A DNA stretch of 64,000 bases from Sphingobacterium thalpophilum (GTDB lineage Bacteria > Bacteroidota > Bacteroidia > Sphingobacteriales > Sphingobacteriaceae), in the NCBI RefSeq assembly GCF_038396785.1, contig NZ_CP151087.1, positions 1,364,001 through 1,428,000 on the forward strand, read 5' to 3'. The notes under the pieces were generated by a model. It made no database searches. It was given only the letters and a program-made list of their open reading frames with translations, and had not been told where the DNA came from. This document shows, piece by piece, positions 16,442 through 24,564 of the stretch (position 1 is the first letter of the stretch; the number at the start of each line of letters is the position of its first letter). Made by a program: the position numbers and the translations under genes.

Positions 16442-17077
16442 CTACAAAAACTCCCCAATGTCAAAATCACTCAAATCATTTTTCCGCAAAGTGGAAGAAC
16501 TGTCTTCCGTTTCAGATGAAAGGGTACTATCCAAAAGCTCGGCTATTCTTCGGGAAGCATCTTCCATAGAATTTTCCAATAGGCTGAATAATTCGGTTCC
16601 CTGTATTTTTTGAACTATCGCTATCGCTGTTTCCTTTTGGGCTGGTTCCAATTCTTCTTTTTGGAGCAACACCCCCACGGAGCTTAGTTCTTCAAAGGTA
16701 ACCCCTTGGGCAAAACCGTCATCGCCACCGGATATTCCGTACCTGTTCCATTCTTCTTCCTCTTCTTCCAAATCAGGTATATTTCTGAAAACTTCGTCCA
16801 GCTCTTCCTGCGGAATTTGAATACCTACGCTTTCATTTTCGTCGTATTCAATGTCTAAATTAGCAGGGTTTATCTCCGGTTCCTGAATTTGGCGTTCATT
16901 GGCAGTGTTTGGCACTGAAAGGCGTTCTATGGGTTTTGGTTGCCCCATAATATCGGGCAGGTTCGGATTGGCTTTCTTCTGCGGAGGTTCTTGTTTCGAC
17001 CTTTTATGAATGACAATCTTATCCTGCAATAGCAGGACAATGACTATCAACAGGCATATCACAATTACTATTTCCAT
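16442..17077 (-). CDS. traD: Conjugal transfer protein TraD-like
   Basis: A 211-aa protein with one N-terminal membrane helix (IVIVICLLIVIVLLLQ), a basic stretch, then a long acidic cytoplasmic region (DLEEEEEEW). The C-terminal helical part ends in DFDIGEFL. It matches the TraD position between the DUF3408 genes and the KGRKM protein. An internal GCCAAAC direct repeat (16887-16913) is embedded in the coding sequence. Role unknown. Confidence 0.7.
   Translation of the reverse strand: MEIVIVICLLIVIVLLLQDKIVIHKRSKQEPPQKKANPNLPDIMGQPKPIERLSVPNTANERQIQEPEINPANLDIEYDENESVGIQIPQEELDEVFRNIPDLEEEEEEWNRYGISGGDDGFAQGVTFEELSSVGVLLQKEELEPAQKETAIAIVQKIQGTELFSLLENSMEDASRRIAELLDSTLSSETEDSSSTLRKNDLSDFDIGEFL
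16887..16913 (-). promoter_or_regulatory. Backbone box 8, inside traD
   Basis: Read on the minus strand: GCCAAAC, 13 bases beginning ACTGCC, then GCCAAAT. It keeps the exact 20-bp period although it lies in coding sequence. It might drive the gene at 15877-16407, or be a decoy. Confidence 0.4.
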
Positions 17078-17079
17078 AG

Positions 17080-17358
17080 CTACAAAATGGGTTTAAAATG
17101 GTCGTTGAAATAATCTGTAATATCTTCCCCGAACTCCTTGAAGTGGTGTTCAAGAATATTGTCAATGTATGAGTAGAGCGTTGTTTTTTCCTCCCTTGTT
17201 ACTTGTACAATACGGAGCAATCTTTCGTGGTATTCAGGGCGTATGTAAACCACCTTGCCGTTACGCCCCGATGGAAACCGATTGGCTAAAAACCGGGCAC
17301 TATATTGTGCGGTGCTTTTAGGTTGTGTCTTTTTCTTAAATAAATTTTTCATAATCAA
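17080..17358 (-). CDS. DUF3408 protein (TraB/TraC-like), third copy
   Basis: A 92-aa protein with basic N-terminus (FKKKTQPKSTAQYS) and the DUF3408 core VYIRPEYHERLLRIVQV followed by LYSYIDNILEHHF, a ribbon-helix-helix-like arrangement suggesting DNA binding. It is one of three tandem paralogues. It ends 3 bp before the TraD-like gene begins. Confidence 0.82.
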   Translation of the reverse strand: MIMKNLFKKKTQPKSTAQYSARFLANRFPSGRNGKVVYIRPEYHERLLRIVQVTREEKTTLYSYIDNILEHHFKEFGEDITDYFNDHFKPIL

Positions 17359-17363
17359 ATACT

Positions 17364-17636
17364 TTATAGAATAGGTTTATTATTCTTGTTATAATCTTCG
17401 AGAATTTCTTCGGAATGCAACTCAAAATGGTGCTTTAAGATATTATCCAAATAGGCGTACAATGGGATTTCTCCCGCACCGATAATCTTCACTATCCGGG
17501 TAAGCCTTTCGTGGTATTCGGGACGGACATAAATAGATTTATCGCCTCTTCCTTTCAGTGTGTTCCTTTTAAGGAATTTAGAAGAATACGATTTGTTTGT
17601 CTTCTTTGCTCTGGTCGCTTTATTGCTCTTTTCCAT
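17364..17636 (-). CDS. DUF3408 protein (TraB/TraC-like), second copy
   Basis: A 90-aa protein with the core SIYVRPEYHERLTRIVKI and LYAYLDNILKHHF and a Lys-rich N-terminus. It is clearly a paralogue of the genes on either side, separated by 5 and 11 bp, and is likely a small DNA-binding accessory protein of transfer or partition. Confidence 0.82.
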   Translation of the reverse strand: MEKSNKATRAKKTNKSYSSKFLKRNTLKGRGDKSIYVRPEYHERLTRIVKIIGAGEIPLYAYLDNILKHHFELHSEEILEDYNKNNKPIL

Positions 17637-17647
17637 ATCTCCAATTA

Positions 17648-18091
17648 TTAAATGGGTTTATACTTGTCGTTATAGCTCTTGGTAATCTGTTCGCCAAATT
17701 CCTGAAAATGGTAGTCCAGCAGATTGTCCAGATAAGCGTATATACTAATCTTATCTTCGCCAATCACCTGAATAATGCGTGTCAGCTTTTCATGAAATTC
17801 CGGTCGTATATAGACCGTTTTTCCGTCACGGGCATTGGTGTCGGTTTTTTTGAAAAAGATATTTTCGTAATCGGTTTCAGCGTTTCGCCTTGTTCTGTTC
17901 TTTTCTCTAACCGTGACTTTGTTTCGGTCAGCCTGTTGTTTTGTTTCCTCAACTTCACTTTCCTTTTTGGGTTCTTTTACGGGCTCAGGAGGTAGTTTTA
18001 TGCCATACTTTTTGATACCATCCACCATAAGGCTCATCATAAGTTCTTCGTTTATATCGGGAGTAACCCTTTTCTTGTTTCCTTTTTCCAT
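17648..18091 (-). CDS. traB: DUF3408 protein (TraB), first and longest copy
   Basis: A 147-aa protein with an extra N-terminal part of about 60 residues (ELMMSLMVDGIKKYGIKLPP, then a charged linker) before the DUF3408 core VYIRPEFHEKLTRIIQV and IYAYLDNLLDYHF. The extension may contact TraA (ParA-like), whose gene lies 5 bp upstream. The gene order ParA plus a ribbon-helix-helix-like protein resembles partition modules. Confidence 0.85.
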   Translation of the reverse strand: MEKGNKKRVTPDINEELMMSLMVDGIKKYGIKLPPEPVKEPKKESEVEETKQQADRNKVTVREKNRTRRNAETDYENIFFKKTDTNARDGKTVYIRPEFHEKLTRIIQVIGEDKISIYAYLDNLLDYHFQEFGEQITKSYNDKYKPI

Positions 18092-18096
18092 AGGGC

Positions 18097-18864
18097 TTAT
18101 AATTGAATGATTTTTAAAAATTCGTTCATAAACAGGTTTAACTGACAGGTTTTCATCAACCGTTCGTCGGGAGGCAATAGCGTGGAGCGGAAAACGGTTT
18201 TGCTGTTCACTTCGCTTTCTTTACGAAAGCGTGTACTGCTCTTGATTTGGCTCTGCATCAGGCTTAATCCTAATTGGCGGATAAGGCTGTTATATACCTC
18301 ATATAATGGTGTACTTTCCCTGCCGTCCACTTGGTTCCAAAACAGGTTAATTGTTTTAATGGAAGTTTCACCTTGTTTCATAATCACGTCCTTTAAAAGT
18401 TGTGTAAAAACAAGCGTACTTTCCATTACCACACGGTCTGCCGTGATGGGAGTAAAAATGTGGTGCATTCCTGCCAACGCTTTAAGAATGCCGGGTGTGT
18501 TCACGGTTCCGGGTAAATCGAAGAATATAACATCAATCGGAACAGGAGAAGCGTTTACATATTCCTGGGCTTTTTCTAATACACTATCAGCCCCGTGCTG
18601 TATAATCTCATACGCCTTTTTGTTTATGGTCATAAATTGATTATACGCCTGTTTCTTCAGGGCTTCGTTTCCCATTACCATTTTAAGGTCACGTTCTTTC
18701 ATTTTCATCAGGCTGTGCTGTGGAAAATCCGTATCAAATACGGCTACATTATAACCTAAACGATAATGCAGGGTACTTGCAGCAAGTGTGGTGAATGTAC
18801 TTTTGCCGACACCGCCTTTTTGAGAAGAAAAGGCGATAAATACTGTTTTGTGTTTTGTACTCAT
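18097..18864 (-). CDS. traA: ParA-family protein TraA
   Basis: A 255-aa ParA/MinD-type ATPase. The deviant Walker A SSQKGGVGKSTFTTLAA is at residues 13-29, the Walker A' VAVFDTDFPQHS and Walker B IDVIFFDLPGTVNTP follow. ParA proteins at the head of Bacteroidetes tra regions are named TraA and may position DNA or the mating complex. It is the first gene of the minus-strand unit; its leader contains the 4-bp-period tract. Complete. Confidence 0.9.
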   Translation of the reverse strand: MSTKHKTVFIAFSSQKGGVGKSTFTTLAASTLHYRLGYNVAVFDTDFPQHSLMKMKERDLKMVMGNEALKKQAYNQFMTINKKAYEIIQHGADSVLEKAQEYVNASPVPIDVIFFDLPGTVNTPGILKALAGMHHIFTPITADRVVMESTLVFTQLLKDVIMKQGETSIKTINLFWNQVDGRESTPLYEVYNSLIRQLGLSLMQSQIKSSTRFRKESEVNSKTVFRSTLLPPDERLMKTCQLNLFMNEFLKIIQL

Positions 18865-18908
18865 ATCTCTATTTATTTAATTATTTATATACTCCATTAC
18901 CTATTATG

Positions 18909-19216
18909 CGTAAATGCTTATGTCCGCAGATAGACACCTCTGTATTTAAGTATGTTGCTATGCACCGATTTATTTACGTACGTAATTATTTACCCATAGA
19001 CCAACCTATCTATGTACTTGAATACACGCCTACATCGGTAGGCAGATAAGTAGATTTGTACAAGCAGACCTACTTACCTGAATACTTGCACTTGTGCATA
19101 CAGAACAACATAACCAGGTATCTGAACAGGTACTTTTCTATGTACCTGTTTGCTTGATTACTTACTTCGGTAGTTAGGTACTTATGTTGTTACCTACATA
19201 ACTATCTATACACTTA
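18909..19216. repeat. Degenerate 4-bp-period tract (NNTA units) between traA and mobA
   Basis: About 77 consecutive tetramers in which TA dinucleotides have their A at coordinates divisible by 4. By eye about 43 of 45 TA fall in this phase, for example at 18972, 18976, 18980, 18984, 18988, 18992, and again 19172, 19176, 19180, 19184. From 18871 to 18904 the same pattern runs one base out of phase. It includes the perfect palindrome TTACGTACGTAA (18974-18985) and the 9-bp inverted repeat AACAGGTAC/GTACCTGTT (19125-19150). It does not code for protein. Confidence 0.8.
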
Positions 19217-19275
19217 CTTCCTTTTGTTGGTACAAATAAAAAGAGATAAACAAAGGAGTTTATTAATGTGGCAGT

Positions 19276-19302
19276 GTTTGGCGTTCAAAGGCAGTGTTTG
19301 GC
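19276..19302 (-). promoter_or_regulatory. Backbone box 5, traA/mobA region
   Basis: The cleanest copy: on the minus strand GCCAAAC-N13-GCCAAAC with ACTGCC after both halves and TTTGAAC before the second. It could serve traA, mobA or both. Confidence 0.6.
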
Positions 19303-19399
19303 ACTGCTATACAGCACAATGCTTTCGTAAACAGGGCTTTACTTTGTACAATAATTTTTATTAACGGATTTATGCAAAAGACTTTTGACAAATCGGAGG

Positions 19400-19547
19400 G
19401 TAACGGGAACGGCATCGAGCCGTTTTTCCCTGTTACATTTAATCCGGTTCCGCCTTTTTTGGCGGACGGATTTTTGTGTTCAACAGAACACGGCAAGTTG
19501 TGTTTTGTGCATCTCGGAATGATTTCCGATGCTCAAAACAACTTGCC
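19400..19547. repeat. Cluster of four hairpins upstream of mobA
   Basis: Hairpin 1, 19400-19436: GTAAC..GGGAACGGC against GCCGT..TCCC..GTTAC, with bulges. Hairpin 2, 19441-19472: AATCCG..CCGCC / GGCGG..CGGATT. Hairpin 3, 19476-19491: GTGTTC / GAACAC. Hairpin 4, 19492-19547: GGCAAGTTGT / ACAACTTGCC (perfect 10 bp) with an inner GCATC..CGGAA / TTCCG..ATGC stem. Such clusters are typical of relaxase substrates; one or two could also act as terminators. Confidence 0.6.
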
Positions 19548-19613
19548 CTTTGCAGGGGGCAGAAAACACCTTCCGAAGTCAGGGTTTTGTATGGATTTTA
19601 AAATGGATTAGTG

Positions 19614-20045
19614 ATGAACGATAACAACAAAAAACAATTGAAAAAGACCGGACGCCGCCCCAAAGAAGACCCGGCGACAATCCGCTATACGATTTCCTTT
19701 AACGAGCAGGAACACGCCCGATTTCTTGCCCTTTTTGATAAATCAGGTATGCAGGTAAAGGCGCATTTTATAACGTCCTGCATCTTTGACAAGACCATAA
19801 AGACCATTCAGATTGACAAGGGAACGGTTGATTTTTATATGCGGCTGACCTCTTTTCACAGCCAGTTCCGTTCCATCGGCGTGAACTATAATCAGATTGT
19901 AAAGCTATTGTACAAGAATTTTTCCGAGAAAAAAGCCGCAGCGTTCCTGTACAAACTGGAAAAACAGACGGCTGAAATGGCGATGCTATGCCAAAAAATT
20001 ATCCAAATAAGCGAGGAATTTGAAGCCAAATACCTGAAAAAATAG
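19614..20045 (+). CDS. mobA: Relaxosome accessory protein MobA
   Basis: A 143-aa protein related to MobC-type plasmid mobilisation proteins. A basic N-terminus (KKTGRRPKEDPATIRY) precedes a ribbon-helix-helix-like segment YTISFNEQEHARFLALFD and a helical C-terminus. It likely binds oriT and helps the relaxase. I chose ATG 19614 rather than the preceding GTG. It ends 8 bp before mobB, so the two are co-transcribed. Confidence 0.87.
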   Translation: MNDNNKKQLKKTGRRPKEDPATIRYTISFNEQEHARFLALFDKSGMQVKAHFITSCIFDKTIKTIQIDKGTVDFYMRLTSFHSQFRSIGVNYNQIVKLLYKNFSEKKAAAFLYKLEKQTAEMAMLCQKIIQISEEFEAKYLKK

Positions 20046-20053
20046 CGGTAGAA

Positions 20054-21340
20054 ATGATAGCAAAAATTGGAAGAAGCGCAAATTTATACGGTGCATTGGC
20101 GTACAATCAGCTTAAAGTAGAGAATGAAAACGGGCAGATTTTGTTTGCCAATAAGATGATTGAAACGGCAAGCGGTCATTATTCCGTGGCACAATTAGCC
20201 CAGTCTTTTGCACCTTACCTGATAGCCAACCGCAATACCGAGAAACATACGCTTCATATTTCGCTCAATCCTGACCCGAACGACAAGGTAAGCGATGATA
20301 AGTTTAGGGAAATGGCAGAACAGTATATGCGGGAAATGGGTTACGGCGAACAGCCTTTTGTCGTGTTCAAACACACGGATATTGACCGCAGCCATATACA
20401 CATTGTATCGGTTTGCGTGGACGAGCAGGGCAAAAAGATTTCGGACAAATTCGAGAAAATGCGGTCTATGAATGTATGCCGTGAACTGGAAAGAAAACAC
20501 GGGTTGATACCCGCAACAGACAAAGAGCGCAATCAGAATGATAAGGTTTTCCGTCCGGTAGATTATCGGGCAGGCGATGTAAAAAGCCAAATTGCTTCGG
20601 TCGTTCGCCACCTCCCGAATTACTACCAGTACCAAACTTTGGGCGAATACAATGCCCTGCTTTCCCTGTTCAATATTACCGCCGAGAAAATCGAGGGCGA
20701 ATTGCAGGGAGAGATGAAGCAGGGCTTAATATATATTCCGCTAAATGAAAAAGGCGAAAGAGCCGGGCATCCGTTCAAGGCTTCGCTGTTCGGAAAGAGC
20801 GCAGGGCTTCCGGCTTTGGAACTGCATTTTGCGAAATGCAAAACGGCTTTGAAAGATAGCCCCACCAAACAGACCCTAAAATCTGCCGTTACCATTGCCC
20901 TGAAAACCACGAGCGATGAACAGGCATTTAAAAAGCAGTTGGCGGAACAGGGTATTAACGTTGTGGTGCGCCGAAATGATACAGGGCGTATTTATGGCAT
21001 CACATTTATAGACCACAATTCCAAAGCAGTTTGGAACGGTTCACGTTTGGCAACAGAACTTTCTGCCAACACCTTTAATGATTATTGGAACAATAACATC
21101 AAACCGAATATTAAAGAACCTGCCGTTTTACAACCCAAATTATCCACATCAAATGATGCGGATCTTCCTGCGGAAGAACCACACCATTTGTTCGACTTCT
21201 TACATACTGAAAAACACGAAGACGGTTTGATTGAAGCACTGGGCGGCTTGCTTCCCGAAGCCCAGGGCGAAGATTACGAAGAACAGGACTTTGCCAATAA
21301 AATGAAGAAGAAAAGAAAACGCCAAAGAGGTCAGAAGTAA
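20054..21340 (+). CDS. mobB: Relaxase MobB
   Basis: A 428-aa relaxase of the Bacteroidetes MOBP-like group. The N-terminal domain (about 1-200) carries the metal-binding histidines in KHTDIDRSHIHIVSV (around residues 111-125) and upstream HTLHISLNPDP. The candidate nicking tyrosine is among LYGALAYNQ near the N-terminus. The C-terminal half is less conserved and ends in a basic KKKRKRQRG. It nicks oriT and leads the strand through the coupling protein encoded next. Confidence 0.9.
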   Translation: MIAKIGRSANLYGALAYNQLKVENENGQILFANKMIETASGHYSVAQLAQSFAPYLIANRNTEKHTLHISLNPDPNDKVSDDKFREMAEQYMREMGYGEQPFVVFKHTDIDRSHIHIVSVCVDEQGKKISDKFEKMRSMNVCRELERKHGLIPATDKERNQNDKVFRPVDYRAGDVKSQIASVVRHLPNYYQYQTLGEYNALLSLFNITAEKIEGELQGEMKQGLIYIPLNEKGERAGHPFKASLFGKSAGLPALELHFAKCKTALKDSPTKQTLKSAVTIALKTTSDEQAFKKQLAEQGINVVVRRNDTGRIYGITFIDHNSKAVWNGSRLATELSANTFNDYWNNNIKPNIKEPAVLQPKLSTSNDADLPAEEPHHLFDFLHTEKHEDGLIEALGGLLPEAQGEDYEEQDFANKMKKKRKRQRGQK

Positions 21341-21346
21341 TATTCA

Positions 21347-21373
21347 GCCAAACACTGCCACAGAACGCCACTG
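21347..21373 (+). promoter_or_regulatory. Backbone box 6, upstream of mobC
   Basis: GCCAAAC-ACTGCC..AAC-GCCACTG, 20-bp period, on the plus strand like its gene. A TAAATTCA box follows the second half by 35 bases, the same spacing as in box 1. Confidence 0.6.
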
Positions 21374-21441
21374 GCTGCCACATTCTTAGAGCCACTCCAT
21401 AGAGCCTTTAAATTCACGCCCGAACATTAAAACTTTAGATA

Positions 21442-23442
21442 ATGCAGGGAGAAGACGATTTAAGAGGGCTTGCCAAGATAATGGCTTTTATGCGGGCAGT
21501 CAGTATTCTTTTGGTGCTGATGCACCTTTATTGGTTCTGCTACGGTTTCTTTTTAGAACGTGGTTGGACGTTGGAAGTAATCAACAAGATATTAGGCAAT
21601 TTCGACCGAACGGCGGGTTTGTTTTCACACACTCTTTACACCAAAGTATTCGCTTTGGTCTTACTGGCTTTAAGCTGTTTAGGGACAAAGGGCGTAAAGA
21701 ACGAAAAGATAACCTGGACTAAAATTTACGTGGCGTTGGGCGTTGGCTTTGTGCTGTTCTTCCTGAACACACCTTTGTTAAAGCTATCTCCGGCAACAGG
21801 CACATTCCTGTATATGCTTACTATCTCATTAGGTTATATCGCCTTGCTGATGGCGGGCGTATGGATGAGCCGCCTGCTTCGTACCAACCTGATGGACGAC
21901 GTATTTAATAATGAGAATGAGAGCTTTCAGCAGGAAACCAAACTGATGGAAAACGAGTATTCCGTTAACCTGCCCACCAAATTTTACTACAAAGGCAAAT
22001 GGAACAACGGTTGGATAAACATTGTAAATCCATTCAGGGCATCAATAGTGTTGGGTACTCCCGGTTCCGGTAAATCTTATGCCATCGTAAACAACTACAT
22101 CAAGCAGCAGATTGAAAAAGGCTTTAGTATGTATATCTACGATTTCAAGTTTGACGACCTTTCTACTATTGCCTATAATCACTTACTGAAGCATCGGGAT
22201 AAATACAAAGTTCAGCCGAAATTTTACGTGATAAATTTCGACGACCCACGCAAGAGCCACCGTTGCAACCCACTCAATCCCGATTTTATGACGGACATTT
22301 CTGATGCTTACGAAGCGGCATATACTATAATGCTAAACCTTAACAGGTCGTGGATACAGAAGCAAGGGGATTTTTTCGTGGAAAGCCCAATTATTCTTTT
22401 GGCTGCGATTATTTGGTATCTGAAAATCTACGAAGATGGTAAGTATTGTACGTTCCCTCACGCCATTGAATTACTGAATAAAAAGTATTCGGATGTATTC
22501 ACGATTTTAACTTCATACCCGGATTTGGAAAATTATTTGTCGCCCTTTATGGATGCGTGGCAAGGTGGAGCGCAAGACCAGTTACAAGGACAAATCGCAT
22601 CGGCAAAAATTCCGCTATCAAGGATGATTAGCCCACAACTTTACTGGGTAATGACGGGCGATGATTTTACGCTTGACATCAACAACCCGAAAGAACCTAA
22701 AATTTTGTGCGTGGGTAACAATCCCGACCGTCAAAATATTTATTCCGCAGCTTTGGGTTTATACAATTCGAGGATTGTAAAGCTGATAAACAAAAAGGGA
22801 CAGCTAAAGAGTTCCGTTATCATAGATGAGTTGCCCACAATTTATTTCAGGGGACTGGACAATCTTATCGCAACGGCGAGAAGTAATAAGGTAGCGGTAT
22901 GTTTGGGCTTTCAGGATTTTTCGCAATTAACAAGGGATTACGGCGACAAGGAAAGCAAGGTAATACAGAATACTGTCGGTAATATATTCAGTGGTCAGGT
23001 GGTTGGCGAAACAGCAAAAAGCCTTTCGGAACGTTTCGGTAAAGTATTACAGAAACGCCAAAGTATGACCATTAACCGCAATGATAAATCTACCTCTATT
23101 TCGACACAGTTAGACAGCCTTATTCCGGCTTCCAAAATCTCAACACTTACACAAGGTTTGTTTGTTGGTTCTGTATCAGATAACTTTGATGAACGTATCG
23201 AGCAGAAGATATTTCACGCCGAAATTGTAGTGGACAATGAAAAGGTAGCGGCAGAAAGCAAAGCCTATCAGCAAATACCGCAAATCTTATCTTTTGTAAA
23301 TGAGCAGGGCGAGGATAAGATGAAGCAGGAAATAGAAAACAATTACAAGCAGATAAAATCAGACATTCTGAATATTGTTGTTAGTGAAATGGAGCGTATC
23401 AAGAATGACCCTAACTTACAGCATTTGGTGCAGAAAGAATGA
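21442..23442 (+). CDS. mobC: Type IV coupling protein MobC (VirD4/TraG-like)
   Basis: A 666-aa membrane-anchored ATPase. N-terminal helices (residues about 15-35, 68-85, 98-117, 124-145), Walker A VLGTPGSGKSYAIVNNY near residue 204 and Walker B VIIDELPTIYFRG near 457, with the coupling-protein motif ARSNKVAVCLGFQDFSQL. It links the relaxosome to the mating channel. Length is normal for the family. Downstream of it the metal cargo begins. Confidence 0.92.
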   Translation: MQGEDDLRGLAKIMAFMRAVSILLVLMHLYWFCYGFFLERGWTLEVINKILGNFDRTAGLFSHTLYTKVFALVLLALSCLGTKGVKNEKITWTKIYVALGVGFVLFFLNTPLLKLSPATGTFLYMLTISLGYIALLMAGVWMSRLLRTNLMDDVFNNENESFQQETKLMENEYSVNLPTKFYYKGKWNNGWINIVNPFRASIVLGTPGSGKSYAIVNNYIKQQIEKGFSMYIYDFKFDDLSTIAYNHLLKHRDKYKVQPKFYVINFDDPRKSHRCNPLNPDFMTDISDAYEAAYTIMLNLNRSWIQKQGDFFVESPIILLAAIIWYLKIYEDGKYCTFPHAIELLNKKYSDVFTILTSYPDLENYLSPFMDAWQGGAQDQLQGQIASAKIPLSRMISPQLYWVMTGDDFTLDINNPKEPKILCVGNNPDRQNIYSAALGLYNSRIVKLINKKGQLKSSVIIDELPTIYFRGLDNLIATARSNKVAVCLGFQDFSQLTRDYGDKESKVIQNTVGNIFSGQVVGETAKSLSERFGKVLQKRQSMTINRNDKSTSISTQLDSLIPASKISTLTQGLFVGSVSDNFDERIEQKIFHAEIVVDNEKVAAESKAYQQIPQILSFVNEQGEDKMKQEIENNYKQIKSDILNIVVSEMERIKNDPNLQHLVQKE

Positions 23443-23555
23443 TTATACTAAATATTTTTGTGATTTTTCTATTAATATATTGTTAGAAGAATTAAAAGTA
23501 ACAGCACCATTACGTCAACATATAAAATGCCAAATTTTAATACTCATAATTTAGC

Positions 23556-23587
23556 ATTTGCTTAAATAAACAAATTAGTTACATTTG
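23556..23587 (+). promoter_or_regulatory. Promoter and candidate operator of the arsR-merTP operon
   Basis: TTTG (23557-23560), 19 bases, then TACATTTG (23580-23587) is a full Bacteroidetes promoter. Between the boxes ATTTG-N10-CAAAT (23556-23560, 23571-23575) is a perfect inverted repeat and a plausible ArsR operator. The start codon is only 5 bases after the -7 box, so the mRNA may be leaderless. Confidence 0.6.
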
Positions 23588-23591
23588 CATT

Positions 23592-23954
23592 ATGGATAAT
23601 ACTTCTTGTACACGACAACAGGCAGACATTAAACAAATCAATCGCTGTAAAGAAAGAGTTTCGGAACTCCACAGTTCGTTTGACTATTTGTCGAACGCAC
23701 TTGAATTGACTGGAAACAATGTAAGACTGAAAATTCTGTTTCTTCTTTATGAAGAAAAACGACTTTGTGTTTGTGATGTGAGTGAAATTCTTGGAATGAC
23801 AATTTCAGCGATTTCTCAGCACTTGAGAAAACTTAAAGACCGAAAGCTTATTGAAACCGAAAGAGAGGCGCAAACCATTTTTTACTCATTGACAAAAGAG
23901 TATGAGAAAATGTTGGACCCATTTTTTAAAATACTTGACGATAAAAAAATTTAG
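23592..23954 (+). CDS. ArsR/SmtB-family metal-responsive repressor
   Basis: A 120-aa winged-helix regulator: NVRLKILFLLYEEKRLCVCD, HTH SEILGMTISAISQHLRKLKD, and wing REAQTIFYSLT. The CVC motif in the LCVCD helix is the site used by ArsR/CadC-type sensors for thiophilic metals. It overlaps nothing and is followed at 23962 by merTP, so it probably represses its own operon. Metal specificity (mercury, cadmium or arsenic) cannot be fixed from sequence. Confidence 0.88.
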   Translation: MDNTSCTRQQADIKQINRCKERVSELHSSFDYLSNALELTGNNVRLKILFLLYEEKRLCVCDVSEILGMTISAISQHLRKLKDRKLIETEREAQTIFYSLTKEYEKMLDPFFKILDDKKI

Positions 23955-23961
23955 AAACAAT

Positions 23962-24564
23962 ATGGTAACGGACGGAAAACTAATTGGGACTGGACTTTTG
24001 ACAGCAATAGCAGCTTCATTATGTTGCATTACACCTGTTTTGGCTCTCATAGCAGGAACAAGTGGACTTGCTTCAACTTTCTCTTGGCTCGAACCTTTTC
24101 GTCCATATTTTATCGGGTTAACTATTTTAGTGCTTGCTTTTGCTTGGTATCAAAAATTGAAACCGCAAAAGAAAATTGACTGCAACTGTGAAACAACTGA
24201 AAAATCAAACTTTATGAAAACAAAATCATTTTTAGGAATTATTACCGTTATGGCGGCTTTACTTTTATCATTTCCGCTTTATGCTCACATCTTTTTTCCA
24301 AAGACCGAAAGTAAAGCAATTATTACCCAAACTTCCAAAATTCAGAAAGTTGAGTTTACAATCAAAGGGATGACTTGTTCAGGTTGTGAACACCACGTTA
24401 AAACGGAAGTTAGTAAACTAAAAGGAATTGTGGAAGTTGTGGTTTCTTATGAGAAAGGCAATGCCATTGTTAAGTTTGACAACAAACAAACAAGTATTAT
24501 AGAAATTGAAAAAGCTATCAATTCGACAGGTTATAAATCACTAAAAAGTAAAATTATATCATAA
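23962..24564 (+). CDS. merTP: Mercuric transport protein MerTP (MerT-HMA fusion)
   Basis: A 200-aa protein. MerT-like N-terminus with a vicinal cysteine pair in the first membrane helix (AIAASLCCITPVLALIAG), further helices at about 40-62 and 82-103, and a C-terminal HMA domain (about 125-200) with GMTCSGCEHH. It brings Hg(II), or a similar soft metal, across the inner membrane. I chose ATG 23962 because the longer frame overlaps arsR. Its stop overlaps the next start (TAATG). No merA or merB is in the window. Confidence 0.85.
   Translation: MVTDGKLIGTGLLTAIAASLCCITPVLALIAGTSGLASTFSWLEPFRPYFIGLTILVLAFAWYQKLKPQKKIDCNCETTEKSNFMKTKSFLGIITVMAALLLSFPLYAHIFFPKTESKAIITQTSKIQKVEFTIKGMTCSGCEHHVKTEVSKLKGIVEVVVSYEKGNAIVKFDNKQTSIIEIEKAINSTGYKSLKSKIIS

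Larger units (their letters stand above)
18865..19613. other. Divergent traA/mobA intergenic region, candidate oriT
   Basis: 749 bp without a credible gene, placed between ParA-like traA and the relaxosome genes. In order it holds the tetramer tract, backbone box 5 and four adjacent hairpins ending 66 bp before mobA. Relaxase genes commonly lie beside oriT, so this is the most probable origin of transfer. No nic site can be assigned from sequence alone. Confidence 0.5.

Noticed and set aside
18871..19220. Possible CRISPR array
   Set aside because: The periodicity is 4 bp with no repeats of 20-40 bp, no spacers and no cas genes.
19294..19611. A 105-codon plus-strand frame upstream of mobA
   Set aside because: It runs exactly through the four hairpins and ends at mobA; composition and lack of motifs fit a non-coding structured region.
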